Positions 37,420-45,724 of a stretch of 64,000 nucleotides of DNA are shown here, in pieces (the first letter of the stretch is position 1; every line of letters starts with the position of its first letter). The stretch is from assembly GCF_001277175.1 (NCBI RefSeq), contig NZ_CP012257.1, forward strand, positions 1,178,001 to 1,242,000. The letters run 5' to 3'. The DNA comes from Cronobacter universalis NCTC 9529 (GTDB taxonomy: Bacteria > Pseudomonadota > Gammaproteobacteria > Enterobacterales > Enterobacteriaceae). A program made the position numbers and the translations under genes. The notes under the pieces were generated by a model. It ran no database searches, was not told where the DNA came from, and worked only from the letters and a program-made list of their open reading frames with translations.

Positions 37420-38510
37420 AGCAGAGCGCTGTTATCATTGGTGCGGGGATAAGCGGCCTTTATGCCGCCACGCTGCTTGAAAAAGCGGGTGTTGATTATG
37501 TGATCCTTGAGGCTCGTGACAGAACGGGCGGGCGCGTACTGTCAGGCCTGGAACTGGCGGGCGCCTCTGCTGGCATTCATGTAGATATGGGGGCAGCGTG
37601 GTTCTGGCCTGATATTCAACCGGACTTCGCGCAACTGATCGAGCGGCTTAATCTTCCGGTAATCGCGCACGGCCGCCCGGGAGACATGCTCTATGAGCGC
37701 CAGCTGGATTCGCCCCCCGAACGCTACCCGTCATGGGAGAGCTCCCCGGCGTCTTTCAGGCTGAAGGGAGGAATGCAGACGCTCACGGCGGCGCTTAAAA
37801 GTCAGATCCCGGCTGAGAAGATTAAAACCGGCCATCAGGTGGTGGCGGTTTCCCGGGCTGGCAAGGAAGTGCAGGTCCATACCCGTTCCGAAGGCAATAA
37901 AAAGGCCGTGTTTTCTGGTGAGCATGTCTTCCTCGCTTTGCCTCCCGCCCTGGCAGCTAAAATAGATTTCAGACCAGCGATGCCGGAACAGGTGCTGTCG
38001 AACTGGCGGAAAACTCCGACATGGATGGCTCCCCATGCGAAATATGTCGCTGTATATAAAACGGACTTATTTCATGCACGGCAGCTTTCCGGCAATGCAG
38101 GAAGCCGTGTGGGGCCAATGGTTGAGATCCACGACGTATCCGAGCCAGATTCGGGCAAAACGGCGATTTTTGGTTTTATTGGCGTACCGGCAAAATCAAG
38201 ATGGACAGTCAGCGAAGCTGTTCTCAAAAGCCTTTGCCGGGAGCAGCTCGTACGCTTATTTGGGCAGGATGCGGCAGAACCCGAAGCTGAGTATATAAAA
38301 GACTGGGCGGCCGATCCGTTTACTGCGACGGAATTTGATCTCCTGCAGGAGGACGGGCACACAATGCCTGAGCAACTTCCCGCCACGGGAGAATGGTTCG
38401 ATGAGGTAACAGGTATCGCCAGTGAATGGTCGCCGCAGTTCTCGGGCTATCTGGCAGGCGCAATTGACTCTGCATTAACGGGCGTTCAGCGCTGGTTACA
38501 ACAGAAATAA
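37416..38510 (+). CDS. Flavin-dependent monoamine-oxidase-type oxidoreductase
   Basis: 364 residues. The N-terminal FAD dinucleotide fold IIGAGISGLYAATLLEKAG is followed by ILEARDRTGGRV. The substrate-binding middle contains WFWPDIQPDFAQLIERL, and the C-terminal block FSGYLAGAIDSAL contacts the flavin. It belongs to the flavin amine oxidase superfamily (amine, amino-acid or polyamine oxidation producing peroxide). It is somewhat shorter than typical members (about 430-450). Co-transcription with an AhpD-like peroxidase suggests that peroxide or aldehyde by-products are handled by its neighbours. Confidence 0.85.
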   Translation: MKQSAVIIGAGISGLYAATLLEKAGVDYVILEARDRTGGRVLSGLELAGASAGIHVDMGAAWFWPDIQPDFAQLIERLNLPVIAHGRPGDMLYERQLDSPPERYPSWESSPASFRLKGGMQTLTAALKSQIPAEKIKTGHQVVAVSRAGKEVQVHTRSEGNKKAVFSGEHVFLALPPALAAKIDFRPAMPEQVLSNWRKTPTWMAPHAKYVAVYKTDLFHARQLSGNAGSRVGPMVEIHDVSEPDSGKTAIFGFIGVPAKSRWTVSEAVLKSLCREQLVRLFGQDAAEPEAEYIKDWAADPFTATEFDLLQEDGHTMPEQLPATGEWFDEVTGIASEWSPQFSGYLAGAIDSALTGVQRWLQQK

Positions 38511-39154
38511 CCCCGTGAAAATGGTTTGTAGCCTTTCGAACCGGAGAGGGGTTATTAAAAAACATGCGTTTCCGGTTCGATAATACGTCTGTTATTGGAA
38601 ACAGCTGGCTTCTGAAACGTCCGCTTCTGGCACAAAGCAGATGTTATTAACACCATACAAATGTCTCTGATTTCCACACGATCAGGAATGACGCGACGTC
38701 TGGATGCCGGCCACTGGCACCGGAAGGCGGGCGTTGTGTTTGGTAATTTTTTCAGCCAGGGCGTAGCGCAACTGAAACGGTTTGACGAGAACGGTCCGCG
38801 CGTAAACAGCGAGGCGCTAATGTCATTGATGGACAAACTTAACCAACAAGGTAGAGCACATTGTATTGTGCGGGGCACTTATTCAGCAGGAGTGGCAAAT
38901 GAAGCGGGAGATGTTTTTGCCGTGCTACACGACACGGCGGGATAATGTGCCGCTCACGCAGGCATGTTAAAAGCGATCTCTTCAGGACGTAATATCTGCA
39001 TAGTATGAGTTGCAAAGCAGACCATTAAAAACGCTAAAACATACGTTTCTTCTAAAGAAATAGAGAGTGCTGCCGATACACATTATTTATACGATTTCTC
39101 TACCTGTTTTCCGTAAAATAATTAATTTAATGCAGACGTAACAAGGATTTTACA
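38511..39154. other. Intergenic region with a palindromic repeat and a doubtful small frame
   Basis: 640 bases. A dispersed repeat copy lies near 38616-38646. A rightward frame at 38661-38945 (94 codons, core SEALMSLMDKLNQQGRAHCI) has some codon bias but no recognisable family or ribosome site; it may be the tail of a lost gene. The rest is A/T-rich and shows nothing else clear. Confidence 0.4.
38616..38646. repeat. Dispersed palindromic repeat, copy 1
   Basis: Core CGTCCGCTTCTGGCACAAAG, a degraded hairpin (GTCCGC against GCAGAT). A second, better-preserved copy lies at 40172-40200 in the same orientation. Similar cores are familiar to me from other enterobacterial intergenic regions. Confidence 0.6.
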
Positions 39155-39679
39155 ATGATGAATTATTCTATTAATGGTACGGCGACTAGTAAAGCTGCTT
39201 TACTATCTGTGACTTTATTCTTAGCTGGTTGTAGTAACTTATTCCCTCAACCTGCTCTGTATGTTCCCCCGGCGAATACACCCGATGTCGCGAAAATTCG
39301 CTTGATGGGCGCGCCTATGAGCTATGCTCTGTATCAAACAGATAGCGAGGGTAAAACAACCGGAGGCTGGGTGCAAAAACATAGCGCTTACGTCAATATC
39401 CTGCTCGGGAATACCCGAGATCTTGGATTTCCCAAGCTGAAGAATAAAGATTACAGCGACACCTTTTTCGAAACGACGCTACTCCCGGATCGTGAAACAA
39501 CTATTCATCACTCCTTATATGGAGGTTGCTCAGTTGTTCTGAATATCACTCCAAAGAAAAAAGCGTTATATGAAATTCGTTACAGTTATGCTGATAAAAC
39601 AGGTTACTGCGTCATTTATGCCAAAGAAATAAAATATGACGCTGATATGGGTATTTATTACGAGGATAATGTAGAGTGA
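39155..39679 (+). CDS. Predicted lipoprotein, unknown function
   Basis: 174 residues. The signal sequence ends in the lipobox LFLAGC (Cys about 26), followed by SNLFPQPALYVPP. The mature part is strand-rich with two cysteines (GGCSVVLN and TGYCVIYA) that could pair. Ser at +2 after Cys favours the outer membrane. The gene is A/T-rich compared with the backbone and overlaps the next lipoprotein gene (GTGA), forming a two-gene unit. I do not recognise the family. Confidence 0.75.
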   Translation: MMNYSINGTATSKAALLSVTLFLAGCSNLFPQPALYVPPANTPDVAKIRLMGAPMSYALYQTDSEGKTTGGWVQKHSAYVNILLGNTRDLGFPKLKNKDYSDTFFETTLLPDRETTIHHSLYGGCSVVLNITPKKKALYEIRYSYADKTGYCVIYAKEIKYDADMGIYYEDNVE

Positions 39680-40023
39680 AAGTGAAATATTTTCTTTTGC
39701 TGGTAGTCACTACAATCGCGCTGACGGGGTGTGCTGCCAATGTGGATAGAACACATGCCTCCGATTTAGCTAATTATTCAGAGAAGGATATCCGCAATAA
39801 AATCGTAGTAGGTAAATCCACTAAAAAAGATGTCCTGCTTTTACTTGGTACACCAGCCATTCCAAAAGAATTTAAAACCGCCAGCCACTGGATTTATGCC
39901 TCAAAAGTCGTGGATCGTCGTCTCTATTTCTTTATCCCTATCTTCAGGGACAGAGATCAGTTTCTGTTGTTGGAATTCAATAACAATGGTGCAGTGAGTA
40001 AACTTCAATACACCGAGAAGTAA
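39676..40023 (+). CDS. Predicted lipoprotein, BamE/SmpA-like
   Basis: 115 residues from a GTG start that overlaps the previous stop. Lipobox IALTGC (Cys about 19), then a small alpha/beta domain: NKIVVGKSTKKDVLLLLGTPAIP followed by HWIYASKV and LLLEFNNNGAVSKLQYTE. The GKSTKKDVLLLLGTP helix-turn and late strands resemble the SmpA/OmlA (BamE) fold. It is not BamE itself, which is encoded elsewhere in enterobacteria. Partner of the upstream lipoprotein. Confidence 0.78.
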   Translation: MKVKYFLLLVVTTIALTGCAANVDRTHASDLANYSEKDIRNKIVVGKSTKKDVLLLLGTPAIPKEFKTASHWIYASKVVDRRLYFFIPIFRDRDQFLLLEFNNNGAVSKLQYTEK

Positions 40024-40028
40024 TTCAT

Positions 40029-40058
40029 CGGCAGGCCTAACTCCTGCCGTATTTTTCT
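40029..40058 (+). terminator. Terminator after the lipoprotein pair
   Basis: CGGCAGG (40029-40035) pairs with CCTGCCG (40043-40049), then TATTTTTC. Confidence 0.8.
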
Positions 40059-40171
40059 TCACCGTGTATAAGAGAAGCCATGATCGCCCGGCGGCTTACT
40101 TACACTCCGCTTTGAGCGTAAAGCGAACATCGAAACACCTTCTCATTAAGAGGTCTGTTGTTCCTGATTAA

Positions 40172-40200
40172 ATGTCCGCTTCTGGCACAGGGCGGACGAT
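40172..40200. repeat. Dispersed palindromic repeat, copy 2
   Basis: GTCCGC (40174-40179) and GCGGAC (40192-40197) flank TTCTGGCACAGG. Shares GTCCGCTTCTGGCACA with copy 1 at 38616-38646; both are preceded about 30 bp upstream by GTCTGTT. Confidence 0.65.
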
Positions 40201-40482
40201 ATTGAGACTCTACCGCTCCCCGCGCTGTCTGGAAGGAGGACTATCCGCCCAGTGTTACGTATGCTGTTCTTAAGCCCGGTGTGGTGAGCCCGTATCACAC
40301 TGGGCGACGCGGTGGGAAAGTTGTGTCGTATTTGTGACGTAACTGCACGGCACACGATGCTTCGAAACGACGCCGGGAGCGAGGTGAATCTAAGCCCTTC
40401 TTTACCCGTTAGCTGCTTATTTTCACTGTGGTATATCAGGATTGAAAATCGCGCTCTGTTCAGTGGCCGGGCGCATTGACAT

Positions 40483-40959
40483 TTATAGCGCTGTAAGAAT
40501 GAAGGTTTCTATTTTCTCAGGGGGCGTAAACGGGGCAAAACGCCTGAGCGGTTTGCCGTCGCGTCCTATCAAAAACTTAGTGAAGTTCCATTTGATTCGT
40601 CCACCTAACACGCCGGGTAATTCGTCTTTCAGGTAACGAAACACCGGGTGCGTAGCGGCGCCGTTGACCTCCACTTTCTCGAACATGGGGAAGCTCACAC
40701 CGTAGTTGATGTGACAGGTCTGCGCGATTTCATCGGCACCGCCGGGTTCCTGATGACCGAACTGGTTACAGGGGAAACCAAGCACAACCAGACCCCGGTC
40801 GGCATACTGCTTATACAGCGCTTCAAGGCCCGCGTATTGTGGCGTAAAGCCGCAATGGCTGGCGGTATTAACCACCAGAATCAGCTTGCCAGCGTAGTCG
40901 GCCATAGAGATGAGCTCGCCGCGAAGGCTGGTGGCAGTCAGTTGATGAAAGGGGGTCAT
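40483..40959 (-). CDS. Glutathione peroxidase family protein (Cys type)
   Basis: 158 residues. Peroxidatic cysteine in NTASHCGFTPQYAGLE, the glutamine motif LGFPCNQFGHQEPG and the tryptophan motif IKWNFTKFLIGRDG complete the GPx active site; a further Cys in AQTCHINYG may resolve through thioredoxin. It is shorter than E. coli BtuE (about 183 residues) and seems a separate GPx paralogue, so no symbol is given. Single leftward gene with no operon partners; it reduces hydrogen or lipid peroxides in the cytoplasm. Confidence 0.9.
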   Translation of the reverse strand: MTPFHQLTATSLRGELISMADYAGKLILVVNTASHCGFTPQYAGLEALYKQYADRGLVVLGFPCNQFGHQEPGGADEIAQTCHINYGVSFPMFEKVEVNGAATHPVFRYLKDELPGVLGGRIKWNFTKFLIGRDGKPLRRFAPFTPPEKIETFILTAL

Positions 40960-41125
40960 GACGGGCTCCTCAACGCAGAATCAGTGTGATGTCGACATTG
41001 CCACGTAGCGTATTGTTGCAGGGCAGACAGCGTCTGTCTGGCGAGATAATAGCGCATCCTTCGTTAGCCGGGATACGCGCGCCGGTTTTTCTGCCACCGG
41101 CGCGCGGTACCTCAGCGAATGCCGT

Positions 41126-41854
41126 TTACGCTGTCATACCACCATCAATGACCAGTTCCGCGCCGCTGACGTAAGCGCTTTCATCCGACGCAAGAAACAG
41201 CGCTGCCGCCGCCACTTCGTCGGGGTGGCCTAAGCGCCCGGCCGGGATGCGCGCGTTCATCATTTGCCTGAATTCGTCGCTGACTTTATCAAACATCGGC
41301 GTATCCGTGGGGCCCGGGCTTAGCGTGTTGACCCGGATGCCGCGCGGCGCCAGCTCCGCATTCCATGTACGGGCATACGAGCGCACCGCGGCTTTGGTGG
41401 CAGAATAGGTGCCATAACCGGCATTGGCCATGGAGCCTGCGATCGAGCCGAGCAGCACGATGGCCCCGCCGTCGCTCATATGCCGGACCGCGCGCTGCGC
41501 CGTTAACACCATGGCGCGCACGTTGAGGCCAAAAGCGCGGTCGAGATGCTCCTCTGTGGTCTCTTCCAGGCTCGCCGGCTCGGACAAGCCAGACGAGTAA
41601 ACCAGCACGTCGAGGCGTCCGGCTTTTGCCTGCAGCGTGTCAAAGAGGCGGGCGATGTCGTCGGTTTGAGTGAGATCGCACGGTATCGCGTCGATCCGAT
41701 CGCCAATAGCGGCAACGGCGTCGGCGAGCTGCGCTTCGCGGCGGGCAGTGATAAACACATGGGCGCCTTCCTGCACAAAACGGCGCGCGATCGCAAGCCC
41801 GATACCGCTGTTGCCGCCTGTCACCAGGACGGTCTTTCCTTCAAGTTTCAACAT
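41126..41854 (-). CDS. SDR-family oxidoreductase
   Basis: 242 residues. TGGNSGIGLAIA cofactor loop with the basic context ITARREAQ at the end of beta-2, suggesting NADP. It has YSSGLSEP in place of NNAG, the catalytic Ser in LLGSIAGSMANAG and YSATKAAVRSYAR. The start at 41854 (MLKLEGKTVLVTGG) is preferred; the frame continues into the divergent promoter. Divergent partner of an HxlR regulator 98 bp away, which probably controls it. Confidence 0.9.
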   Translation of the reverse strand: MLKLEGKTVLVTGGNSGIGLAIARRFVQEGAHVFITARREAQLADAVAAIGDRIDAIPCDLTQTDDIARLFDTLQAKAGRLDVLVYSSGLSEPASLEETTEEHLDRAFGLNVRAMVLTAQRAVRHMSDGGAIVLLGSIAGSMANAGYGTYSATKAAVRSYARTWNAELAPRGIRVNTLSPGPTDTPMFDKVSDEFRQMMNARIPAGRLGHPDEVAAAALFLASDESAYVSGAELVIDGGMTA

Positions 41855-41952
41855 GGCTACTCCGGATAGGGGGTGGAAGCCAGATGATACATTTTGTATA
41901 TTTAGGGTCAATTACGCACCTGATGTACACCAGATATAGAGAAGGTAACCAC

Positions 41953-42336
41953 ATGTCGACGGATATCGCTGCCCAACTGGCCGAAATCAACAGCACCCGC
42001 CCTGTCCTGGAACAGGTGGCCAACAAATGGTCGGTATTGATTCTGACCGTACTGTGCACTCAACCCGCGCGCTTTAACGCCATTAAACGCAGACTGGATC
42101 CGATCACGCATAAAGCCCTGACGGAGGCGCTGCGCCGGCTTGAGCGCAACGGCCTGGTCAGCCGTCGCGTCATCGCGTCATCGCCCGTGGCGGTCGAGTA
42201 TTCGATTACGCCGCTCGGGCGAACGTTGCAGGAGCCTTTTGTGGCGCTTGTGAGCTGGGCCAGGCAGCATGGCGCGGCCATCGAGCAGGCGCAGGTGACT
42301 TACGACGACAGGCTCGCCGCCGATGAGGCCGTCTGA
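41953..42336 (+). CDS. HxlR-family transcriptional regulator
   Basis: 127 residues with the HxlR winged-helix core: NKWSVLILTVLCTQPARFNAIKRRLDPITHKALTEALRRLERNGLV and the wing VEYSITPLGRTLQEP. The typical N-terminal Cys of quinone/electrophile sensors is absent; a Cys occurs in the helix (TVLCTQP). The start at 41953 follows GAAGG. Divergent from the SDR gene; repression of that gene with release by an electrophile is the usual arrangement, inferred here. Confidence 0.9.
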   Translation: MSTDIAAQLAEINSTRPVLEQVANKWSVLILTVLCTQPARFNAIKRRLDPITHKALTEALRRLERNGLVSRRVIASSPVAVEYSITPLGRTLQEPFVALVSWARQHGAAIEQAQVTYDDRLAADEAV

Positions 42337-42364
42337 AGGAATAAAGACCGGAAAAGCATCACAT

Positions 42365-42994
42365 TCAGGCTTGCCAGTGCTGGCCGATGATCTCCCGGAT
42401 GACGGGATATTTTTCAGCCTCGACCAGCGACGAACAGAAACCGGCCCGCGAGTGGCTCAGTCGCTCACGCGCCCGGCTCCACCGGGTGACGACACAGGCC
42501 AGTATTTCAAGCCCGCCGGGGCGTTCCGCACGCCAGGCCTGTGAGCCATAAAACACGTCGCTGAATATCTCCCATTGCTGATAGAGTTTTTGCAGCGCGC
42601 CTTTTGCCAGCAATTTATTTTGATCTTCTGAGCCGTCAGGTAGCCATCGTTCAGGGTAATCAATAATTCCCACAGCGGCATAACAGTTGGCGCTGATATA
42701 AACCAGCCCGCGTAATTGCTGAGCGCGTACCCGAGCCTCCGAAGATAATAGCCCCGAATCGGGGTATTCCATGCCGAGATGAATAATGATGGCTGTGCTT
42801 TCCGTCATTACTGAGCCATCAGGAAGCACTAACGTGGGAATTTGCACTAACGGATTGAGCGTGCGTAATGCGTCAATATCGCTCTCTTCTTGCCACGAAC
42901 TTGCCGTAAACACGCTGTATTTCGCGCCGCAGGCCTTAAGCGCCATCTCAATGGCGGCGGAGCCTGAACGCGCGGTGCCGTAAAGTTTATACAT
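42365..42994 (-). CDS. Glutathione S-transferase family protein
   Basis: 209 residues. An N-terminal thioredoxin-like domain begins MYKLYGTARSGSAAIEMAL, where a Ser near residue 10 would activate glutathione, and contains VQIPTLVLPDGSVMTESTAI (cis-Pro and the ESxAI glutathione site). A helical C-terminal domain follows. The sequence resembles YfcF/YibF-type bacterial GSTs but I do not assign it to one. The 3' end lies 28 nt from the converging HxlR gene. Confidence 0.88.
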   Translation of the reverse strand: MYKLYGTARSGSAAIEMALKACGAKYSVFTASSWQEESDIDALRTLNPLVQIPTLVLPDGSVMTESTAIIIHLGMEYPDSGLLSSEARVRAQQLRGLVYISANCYAAVGIIDYPERWLPDGSEDQNKLLAKGALQKLYQQWEIFSDVFYGSQAWRAERPGGLEILACVVTRWSRARERLSHSRAGFCSSLVEAEKYPVIREIIGQHWQA

Positions 42995-43114
42995 GGTTAT
43001 TTTTCCCGTGACTGATATAACCTGATAGTAGCAGAGCGTTCTGGCGTGCGGTGAACAGGGCATCGGTCACGGATATGCAGAACCGACACCCACAATTTTG
43101 ATGGCTGAAAAATA

Positions 43115-43594
43115 ATGGATATCACCCCTTTTTATACCCGCATCGAAGGCATTTTTTATCGGGCAATCGATCCGGCGTACCGGCACTTTGCGTTATCGGG
43201 CTCCAGAGCGGCGGGGCGATATTCACGAGGCGATCAACCCACGCTGTATTTGAGTTCTTCACCGCAGGGCGTTGAGGCGGCCATGCAAGCGCATCGCGAT
43301 AACAGGGCCAGCCTGGAAATCATCAAGGTCAGCGTCGTGGCCGAGAAGATTTTTGATCTGCGCAATACCGATGCCGTTATTGCGGCGGGCATCGACATAA
43401 AGGACGCGATTGCGCCGTGGCAGGAGACCGTGAAAGCGGGCGGCATTCCGCCGTCATGGGAGGTGCGCGCGCGTCTGGAATCGCTGGGCGTGAACGGGTT
43501 GATTGACCCTTCACGCAAAGCGCCGGGGCTCTGGCATCTGGTGCTTTTCTCGTGGAATGAGAACAGCCACACTCAGGTGCGAATCATTGAATGA
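43115..43594 (+). CDS. RES-domain protein (toxin family), no antitoxin partner
   Basis: 159 residues. The RES fold pattern is visible: IFYRAIDPAYRHFALSGSRAAGRYS, then QPTLYLSSSPQGVEAAMQAH, with R/Y/E in the positions of the family's catalytic set. RES toxins (ParT, MbcT, Res) degrade or transfer NAD. They normally follow an Xre/MbcA/ParS antitoxin gene, but here the upstream gene is a leftward GST and the downstream one a leftward DUF1304 protein. It may be a domesticated or inactive member, or the antitoxin may lie elsewhere. Confidence 0.72.
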   Translation: MDITPFYTRIEGIFYRAIDPAYRHFALSGSRAAGRYSRGDQPTLYLSSSPQGVEAAMQAHRDNRASLEIIKVSVVAEKIFDLRNTDAVIAAGIDIKDAIAPWQETVKAGGIPPSWEVRARLESLGVNGLIDPSRKAPGLWHLVLFSWNENSHTQVRIIE

Positions 43595-43598
43595 GGCC

Positions 43599-43958
43599 TT
43601 ACAGCCCCATCCATAGCGCGATTAACGCCAGCAGCGCGGGTAGCGCCTGAACATAAAGAATTTTCCTGCTGGCGGTAATGGCGCCAAAGATCCCGGCAAT
43701 CAGCACGCAAACCAGAAAGAAAACCTTAAACGGCAAACCGCTGTCGCCCAGCCACAGCCCCAAGAATAACCCTGCCGCTAAAAACCCGTTATACAGCCCC
43801 TGACTGGCGGCCAGCACCCGGCTGTCGCGCGCGAAATCAACGCTCAGATTAAACGCCTTGCGCCCTGTTTTCGTCTCCCACAAAAACATTTCGAGCACGA
43901 GGATGTAAACATGAATAACGGCGACAAGCGCAATAAGAACGGTGGCTACCATAAGCAA
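43599..43958 (-). CDS. DUF1304 four-helix membrane protein
   Basis: 119 residues. Four hydrophobic helices include the family motif AVIHVYILVLEMFLWETKTGRKAF and SQGLYNGFLAAGLFLGLWLG. Function unknown in this widespread family. The alternative start two codons in (residue 3) is equally plausible. Stop lies 2 nt from the converging RES gene. Confidence 0.88.
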   Translation of the reverse strand: MLMVATVLIALVAVIHVYILVLEMFLWETKTGRKAFNLSVDFARDSRVLAASQGLYNGFLAAGLFLGLWLGDSGLPFKVFFLVCVLIAGIFGAITASRKILYVQALPALLALIALWMGL

Positions 43959-44017
43959 CTCTCATCAGGAAGGATGCAATAACAACAGTATACGCGCGGC
44001 CGGCCCGTAAGGAGCTA

Positions 44018-45211
44018 TCAGGCCGTCGCGGATACCCGTGCGCCTGCACGCCACCAGACGATTAACGCCGCCAGCGCCACGACGCCGAGCGCTGCAAACG
44101 CCATCCGCCATGACGAATGCGCGACGATACTGCCCGCCAGCGCCGGGCTGAACGCCGCCCCCGCGCCCTGCATCAGCATAATAACGCTCTGCCCGGCGTT
44201 GACATGCCCGGAGCCGCGCAGCGCGTTGACGATATAGCCCGGCACCGCGACGCCTAAAATCCCGGCGGCGACGCCGTCGAGGATTTGCACCGGGATCACG
44301 GACAGCGGCCCGGCAAAGCTTGCCGCCAGCGCGGCGCGGACTGGCAGCACGATCAGCGCAATCATAATCAGATGGCGATAGCCATAACGCCGCGCCTGCG
44401 CGGAGGTAAAGAGCGCGACCGGGATCATGACGCACTGGGAAATCACCACCGTCGCCGCGGCGTAAAGACCCGGGCTCCACAGGCTGCTGCCGGTGGACGC
44501 CACGCGCATGCTCAGCATCGGCAGCAGCGCGGCGTTGCCGAGGTGAAACAGCAGCAGCGTTAGCCCGGTGGTGATAAGCACCGGGTTACGCATCAGCACG
44601 GAGAGTTGCGGTACGGTACGCGCCGGGTCGCCTTTTTCAATGCCCCGCGCCACATCGTGATCGATATCCTGCTCGCGGATAGCCAGCACGCAAAGCGCGG
44701 TGAAAACGGCCATGCCGGTCATCAGGATAAACACCGCGCCGATGCCCCACAGCCACATCGCGCAGCCCGCCAGCACCGCCGCCACCATATTGCCGCCGTG
44801 GTTAAACGCTTCGTTGCGGCCCATCTGGCGGGTGAAGCCGCGCTGGCCGGTCAGCCCCAGCGTGATGCCTGCGACGAGCGGCCCAATCAGCGCGGCGGCA
44901 AGCCCGGAGACGATTTGCGACACCACGGCGACGCTGTAACGCGTGCTGTGCCAGAGCAGCAGGGTCGCGAGCGTCACCAGCGCGCAGCAGACGAGCAGCA
45001 GCAGGCGCTTTTTACGGGTGGCGTCGATCATAATCCCGGCGGGCACCGTCGCCAGCAGCGCGGCGATCCCGCCCGCCGTCATCACAAACCCGATATCATC
45101 CGGCCGCCAGTGCCGCTCCGTCAGAAAGATGCCCAGAAAAGGCCCCAGCCCATCGCGCACATCCGCCAGAAAAAAGCTCATCAGGCAGAGCGCCTGTAGC
45201 GATCGCAACAT
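44018..45211 (-). CDS. MFS transporter
   Basis: 397 residues, 12 helices. The loop 2-3 region GGIAALLATVPAGIMIDATRKKR and FTRQMGRNEAFNHGGNMVAAVLAG are typical of drug-exporter-like MFS proteins similar to those flanking regulator genes in enterobacteria. The loop between helices 6 and 7 is EQDIDHDVARGIEKGDPART. Substrate unknown. Divergent from ygaV with about 200 bp between; whether YgaV also controls it cannot be told. Confidence 0.88.
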   Translation of the reverse strand: MLRSLQALCLMSFFLADVRDGLGPFLGIFLTERHWRPDDIGFVMTAGGIAALLATVPAGIMIDATRKKRLLLLVCCALVTLATLLLWHSTRYSVAVVSQIVSGLAAALIGPLVAGITLGLTGQRGFTRQMGRNEAFNHGGNMVAAVLAGCAMWLWGIGAVFILMTGMAVFTALCVLAIREQDIDHDVARGIEKGDPARTVPQLSVLMRNPVLITTGLTLLLFHLGNAALLPMLSMRVASTGSSLWSPGLYAAATVVISQCVMIPVALFTSAQARRYGYRHLIMIALIVLPVRAALAASFAGPLSVIPVQILDGVAAGILGVAVPGYIVNALRGSGHVNAGQSVIMLMQGAGAAFSPALAGSIVAHSSWRMAFAALGVVALAALIVWWRAGARVSATA

Positions 45212-45373
45212 GATGTTAATTCTCCCTGCCTGCCGTCGAGACTCGTCATTGCGTTATCGTATTGTTATCACAGAAGTATGAAGCTAATACAAAAAGTCAC
45301 ACAACGTTAACGTAACGAAATGAAACGGTTAAGGCGGCGCGGCGCTATCAGGGCGATTGACACCGCCGCTGAT

Positions 45374-45409
45374 AGTTTAGTATTTTCTTAATTAAGAAAA
45401 ATCTAAACT
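45374..45409. promoter_or_regulatory. 36-bp near-perfect palindrome before ygaV, probable YgaV operator
   Basis: AGTTTAG...CTAAACT (45374-45380 and 45403-45409) flank the inner palindrome TTTTCTTAATTAAGAAAA. It ends 8 nt before the ygaV ATG, so a bound repressor would cover the promoter. ArsR-family dimers bind such 12-2-12-like A/T palindromes. Confidence 0.8.
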
Positions 45410-45417
45410 GTTAAGCC

Positions 45418-45723
45418 ATGACCGATCTGAACGCGTTACACACGCAGGCCAACAAGGCCGCTGCGCTTCTCAAGACGCTGAGCCACCCGCAGCGGTTGCT
45501 GATTTTGTGCGTGTTAATTGAACACCCCGGCACAGAAGCCGGAGAACTGTGCAGAATGAGCGGCCTTAGCGCCTCTGCGACGTCCCAGCATCTGGCGCGG
45601 ATGAAAGCGGAAGGGCTGATAGAAGGCATTCGCGAGGCGCGGTTCATCCGCTACCACATCAGGAACGAGGCGGTCGTGGCCGTCGTGCATACCCTCAAAA
45701 CTATTTATTGTCCGGGAGAATAA
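45418..45723 (+). CDS. ygaV: ArsR-family regulator YgaV
   Basis: 101 residues. Helix-turn-helix region: AALLKTLSHPQRLLILCVLIEHPGTEAGELCRMSGLSASATSQHLARMKAEGLI. A Cys in helix alpha-2 (LILC) and one in the C-terminal TIYCPGE are retained, the likely sulfide/persulfide or metal-sensing pair. It closely resembles E. coli YgaV, the regulator of ygaVP. No Shine-Dalgarno is obvious in the 8 nt between the operator and the ATG, so translation may be weak or from a very short leader. Stop is 1 nt before the ygaP ATG. Confidence 0.93.
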   Translation: MTDLNALHTQANKAAALLKTLSHPQRLLILCVLIEHPGTEAGELCRMSGLSASATSQHLARMKAEGLIEGIREARFIRYHIRNEAVVAVVHTLKTIYCPGE

Positions 45724-45724
45724 A

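Larger units (their letters stand above)
40024..40482. other. Intergenic region after the lipoprotein pair
   Basis: 459 bases with the lipoprotein terminator (40029-40058) and the second dispersed repeat copy (40172-40200). No other gene or regulatory signal is convincing. Confidence 0.5.

Noticed and set aside
38661..38945. 94-codon frame between the amine oxidase and the lipoproteins
   Set aside because: Some codon bias, but no ribosome site and no family match; mentioned in the gap entry only.
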